A DNA stretch of 64,000 bases from Ruegeria denitrificans (GTDB lineage: Bacteria > Pseudomonadota > Alphaproteobacteria > Rhodobacterales > Rhodobacteraceae), in NCBI RefSeq assembly GCF_001458295.1, contig NZ_CYUD01000015.1:1-64000 (forward strand), in the 5' to 3' direction. This document shows, one piece after another, positions 62,340 through 64,000 of this stretch (its first letter is position 1; every line of letters begins with the position of its first letter). Under the pieces are notes generated by a model. That model made no database searches. It was not told the DNA's origin and was given only the letters and a program-made list of their open reading frames with translations. The translations under genes and the position numbers were made by a program.

Positions 62340-63310
62340 TCGCGCCCGTGTGGTTGCAAATAGTCCAGCGCCGGATTCACCGGAATGATCCGGCTCGGAT
62401 TTATCGTCTCGTGGCTGTAGTGATAGTGGCGCACAATATGGTTCATATTCACCGTCTTCGCGACGCCCGGCCATTGATATAACTCGCGTGTGTATGCCCA
62501 CAGGTTCGGATAGTCGATCAGCCGCCGCTTGTTGCACTTGAAATGCAAATGATAGACCGGGTCGAACCGGATCAGGGTGGTGAACAGTCGCCAATCTGCT
62601 TCGGTCACCTGATCGCCCATCAGATACCGGTTCCGGGATAGGCGATCTTCAAGCCAATCCAGCGTATCGAACAGGGGATGCACGGCCGCATCATAGGCCT
62701 GTTGCGTGGTGGCGAAACCGGATTTGTAGACACCGTTGTTGATGTCTGAATAGATGCGGGCATTGACCTCTTCGATCTCGCTGCGCATTTCTTCGGGCCA
62801 GTAGTCGTCGGTATTGCCGGTAATGTCGTTAAAGGCCGTGTTGAACATACGAATGATTTCCGAGCTTTCATTCGAAACGATGGTCTGTTGCTGCTTATCC
62901 CAAAGGATTGGTACGGTGACGCGGCCCGAATAGGACGGATCTGCTTTGGTATAGACCTGATGGGCGAAATCGAACCCATAGAGGGTATCGCCGGTCGCGC
63001 CATGATCGTCTTTTTCAAAGGTCCAGCCTTTGTCCAGCATGTCGGGATGCACCACCGAGGCGGAGATCAGGTTGGTCAGCCCTTTCAATTCGCGGAAGAT
63101 CAGCGTGCGGTGTGCCCAGGGGCATGCATGGCTGACATAGAGGTGATAGCGATCCGGTTCCGCCTTGAAACCGCCCTTGCCGGACGGCCCCGCGCTGCCG
63201 TCTGCGGTCAGCCAATTTCGAAACTGCGCGGCGCTGCGTTTGAACGCGCCACCGGTGGATTTGGTGTCATACCAAGTGTCGCGCCATTTGCCGTCAACCA
63301 ACAGGCCCAT
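62321..63310 (-). CDS. Glutathionyl-hydroquinone reductase
   Basis: A 329-residue xi-class glutathione transferase (YqjG/PcpF type) that removes glutathione from glutathionyl-hydroquinones. The catalytic Cys is in SHACPWAHRTLI, and the C-terminal helical domain is larger than in ordinary GSTs (DVNGVYKSGFATTQ-like DINNGVYKSGFATTQ). RIIPVNPALDYLQPHGR lies at the end. ATG 63310 with GGAGGA is chosen. Confidence 0.9.
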   Translation of the reverse strand: MGLLVDGKWRDTWYDTKSTGGAFKRSAAQFRNWLTADGSAGPSGKGGFKAEPDRYHLYVSHACPWAHRTLIFRELKGLTNLISASVVHPDMLDKGWTFEKDDHGATGDTLYGFDFAHQVYTKADPSYSGRVTVPILWDKQQQTIVSNESSEIIRMFNTAFNDITGNTDDYWPEEMRSEIEEVNARIYSDINNGVYKSGFATTQQAYDAAVHPLFDTLDWLEDRLSRNRYLMGDQVTEADWRLFTTLIRFDPVYHLHFKCNKRRLIDYPNLWAYTRELYQWPGVAKTVNMNHIVRHYHYSHETINPSRIIPVNPALDYLQPHGRDQRPAA

Positions 63311-63523
63311 TGCGTATCCTCCGCTTGTGGGTTTCGGCAAACATATGGTGTTGGGCGCTACCTTCCCACATGAAGGGCCGCGCACTGGCTCTGCGCCTGC
63401 GCACAGGGCGGGTTATGATTTCGCGGCAACAGATCCAAGGCGCGCAGCTCTATGTGACCGCCTTCACTGGATTTTTACAATTGATCCGTCACAATAGAGT
63501 CCATTGCCGGGGGAATAATTGTC

Positions 63524-63877
63524 ATGAGTACATATGTTTCAAAGGAAATTAGCGCCGAATTGGATGCGGCGCGAATCGCGGGCCTGAAGAAAACCAGCCG
63601 TCTGCGTGTCGAGTTTGGCGACAATACGTTTAAAATCCTCAGATTGTGGAAGGACGGTTTCACGGTTGAGGCCGAAACGACGCCGCAACTGCGTGGATTG
63701 GTCGATATCTACGACGGTGCGCGCCACCTGTATCAGTGCCTGATCATCGCTGACGATGAAGAGGCGGGCGAGATGCGGTATGAGTTCAAGCGCAGCACGG
63801 CTGCGGCCGACAAAGCTCCGCTGGATTTCTATCGCGCGCCCGACGCACCGATTGCCCTATTGGGGCACAAAGACTAG
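63524..63877 (+). CDS. Small protein of unknown function
   Basis: A 117-residue soluble protein with a beta-rich pattern (LRVEFGDNTFKILRLWKDGFTVEAE, then YQCLIIADDEEAGEMRYEFKR). This resembles PilZ-like or small beta-barrel proteins but lacks the PilZ RxxxR and DxSxxG motifs. No certain family. It overlaps the stop of the convergent L,D-transpeptidase by three to four bases. Confidence 0.65.
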   Translation: MSTYVSKEISAELDAARIAGLKKTSRLRVEFGDNTFKILRLWKDGFTVEAETTPQLRGLVDIYDGARHLYQCLIIADDEEAGEMRYEFKRSTAAADKAPLDFYRAPDAPIALLGHKD

Positions 63878-64000
63878 GGGCGGATTTCCACCACTGTTCC
63901 ATTTGGCGTCAGGCTCCAAAGCTGCGTCATTTCGGTGTTTGACGGGGCGATGCAGCCCGCGGCCCAATCTCCGGGCAAGGTTAGCCCTGCGAAGCCGTTT
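63874..64000 (-). CDS. L,D-transpeptidase (YkuD family), C-terminal part only
   Basis: The last 41 codons of a gene running leftward from beyond the window. The segment DWAAGCIAPSNTEMTQLW carries the catalytic Cys of the YkuD domain (GCIA form of the usual GCIRL), and the terminal NGTVVEIRP matches the family's final strand. These enzymes make 3-3 peptidoglycan crosslinks or attach lipoproteins. The rest lies outside the window. Confidence 0.8.
   Translation of the reverse strand, partial: NGFAGLTLPGDWAAGCIAPSNTEMTQLWSLTPNGTVVEIRP

Noticed and set aside
1..64000. CRISPR arrays, complete prophage, rRNA operons or full tRNA genes
   Set aside because: No regularly spaced repeats, no phage structural genes, and no rRNA or full cloverleaf sequence were noticed. 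By-eye inspection could miss a tRNA; tRNAscan-SE would decide.

Overview
The window looks like a chromosome segment from a marine alphaproteobacterium of the Roseobacter/Rhodobacteraceae group. The evidence is the gene content and order: an F0 ATP synthase operon (I-a-c-b'-b) without F1 genes, the ffh-rpsP-rimM-trmD-rplS-rpmE translation block, a MipZ-type ParA ATPase, a Tpa-type taurine aminotransferase, and many GTG or TTG starts and 1-8 base stop/start overlaps. The identification is by recognition of protein families; no database search was run.

Layout. 1-1.1 kb: probable remnant end of an integrated element, with a 5'-truncated-integrase/3'-truncated-GNAT junction and a tRNA-3'-end-like att remnant. 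1.4-5.2 kb: lipid-linked sugar genes (gtrB, methyltransferase, gtrA, and a convergent polytopic protein). 5.4-7.3 kb: an XRE/cupin regulator divergent from an MFS transporter, with a 14-bp perfect palindrome between them. 7.4-15.6 kb: a carboxylate module: TctCBA transporter, family III CoA-transferase and citryl-CoA-lyase-like enzyme on the minus strand, divergent from the TctD/TctE two-component system and an overlapping periplasmic binding protein. 15.8-17.2 kb: an ankyrin protein and a decayed LysR gene. 17.3-20.6 kb: Tpa and an acyl-CoA synthetase. 20.5-27.9 kb: a homogentisate cluster (hmgA, fahA, maiA plus an FAD monooxygenase, DUF2783 protein, MBL-fold protein, DOPA-dioxygenase-like protein) under a divergent MarR. 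28-30.6 kb: two convergent class III nucleotide cyclase genes, one fused to an alpha/beta hydrolase. 30.7-34.6 kb: mipZ and two transporters. 34.8-42.3 kb: the translation/SRP block with embedded bluB, chorismate mutase, sulfotransferase-like and small-membrane-protein genes. 42.5-47.8 kb: assorted metabolism, stress and regulatory genes. 48-50.6 kb: F0 ATP synthase. 50.7-58.7 kb: a second sulfotransferase-like gene, a GntR/aminotransferase pair, smc, and small secreted proteins. 58.7-64 kb: a lytic transglycosylase, cobD/cobC, an atypical receiver protein, a glutathionyl-hydroquinone reductase and a partial L,D-transpeptidase.

How it works together. The TctABC block reads as import of a tri- or dicarboxylate, transfer of CoA onto it and retro-aldol cleavage, switched on by the adjacent sensor system. 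The homogentisate block takes an aromatic acid to fumarate plus acetoacetate. bluB, cobD and cobC show cobamide (B12) synthesis. No CRISPR array, complete prophage, rRNA or intact tRNA gene was seen. The most system-like candidates for follow-up are the TctABC / CoA-transferase / lyase / three-component sensor module and the cluster of unusual accessory proteins around homogentisate degradation.
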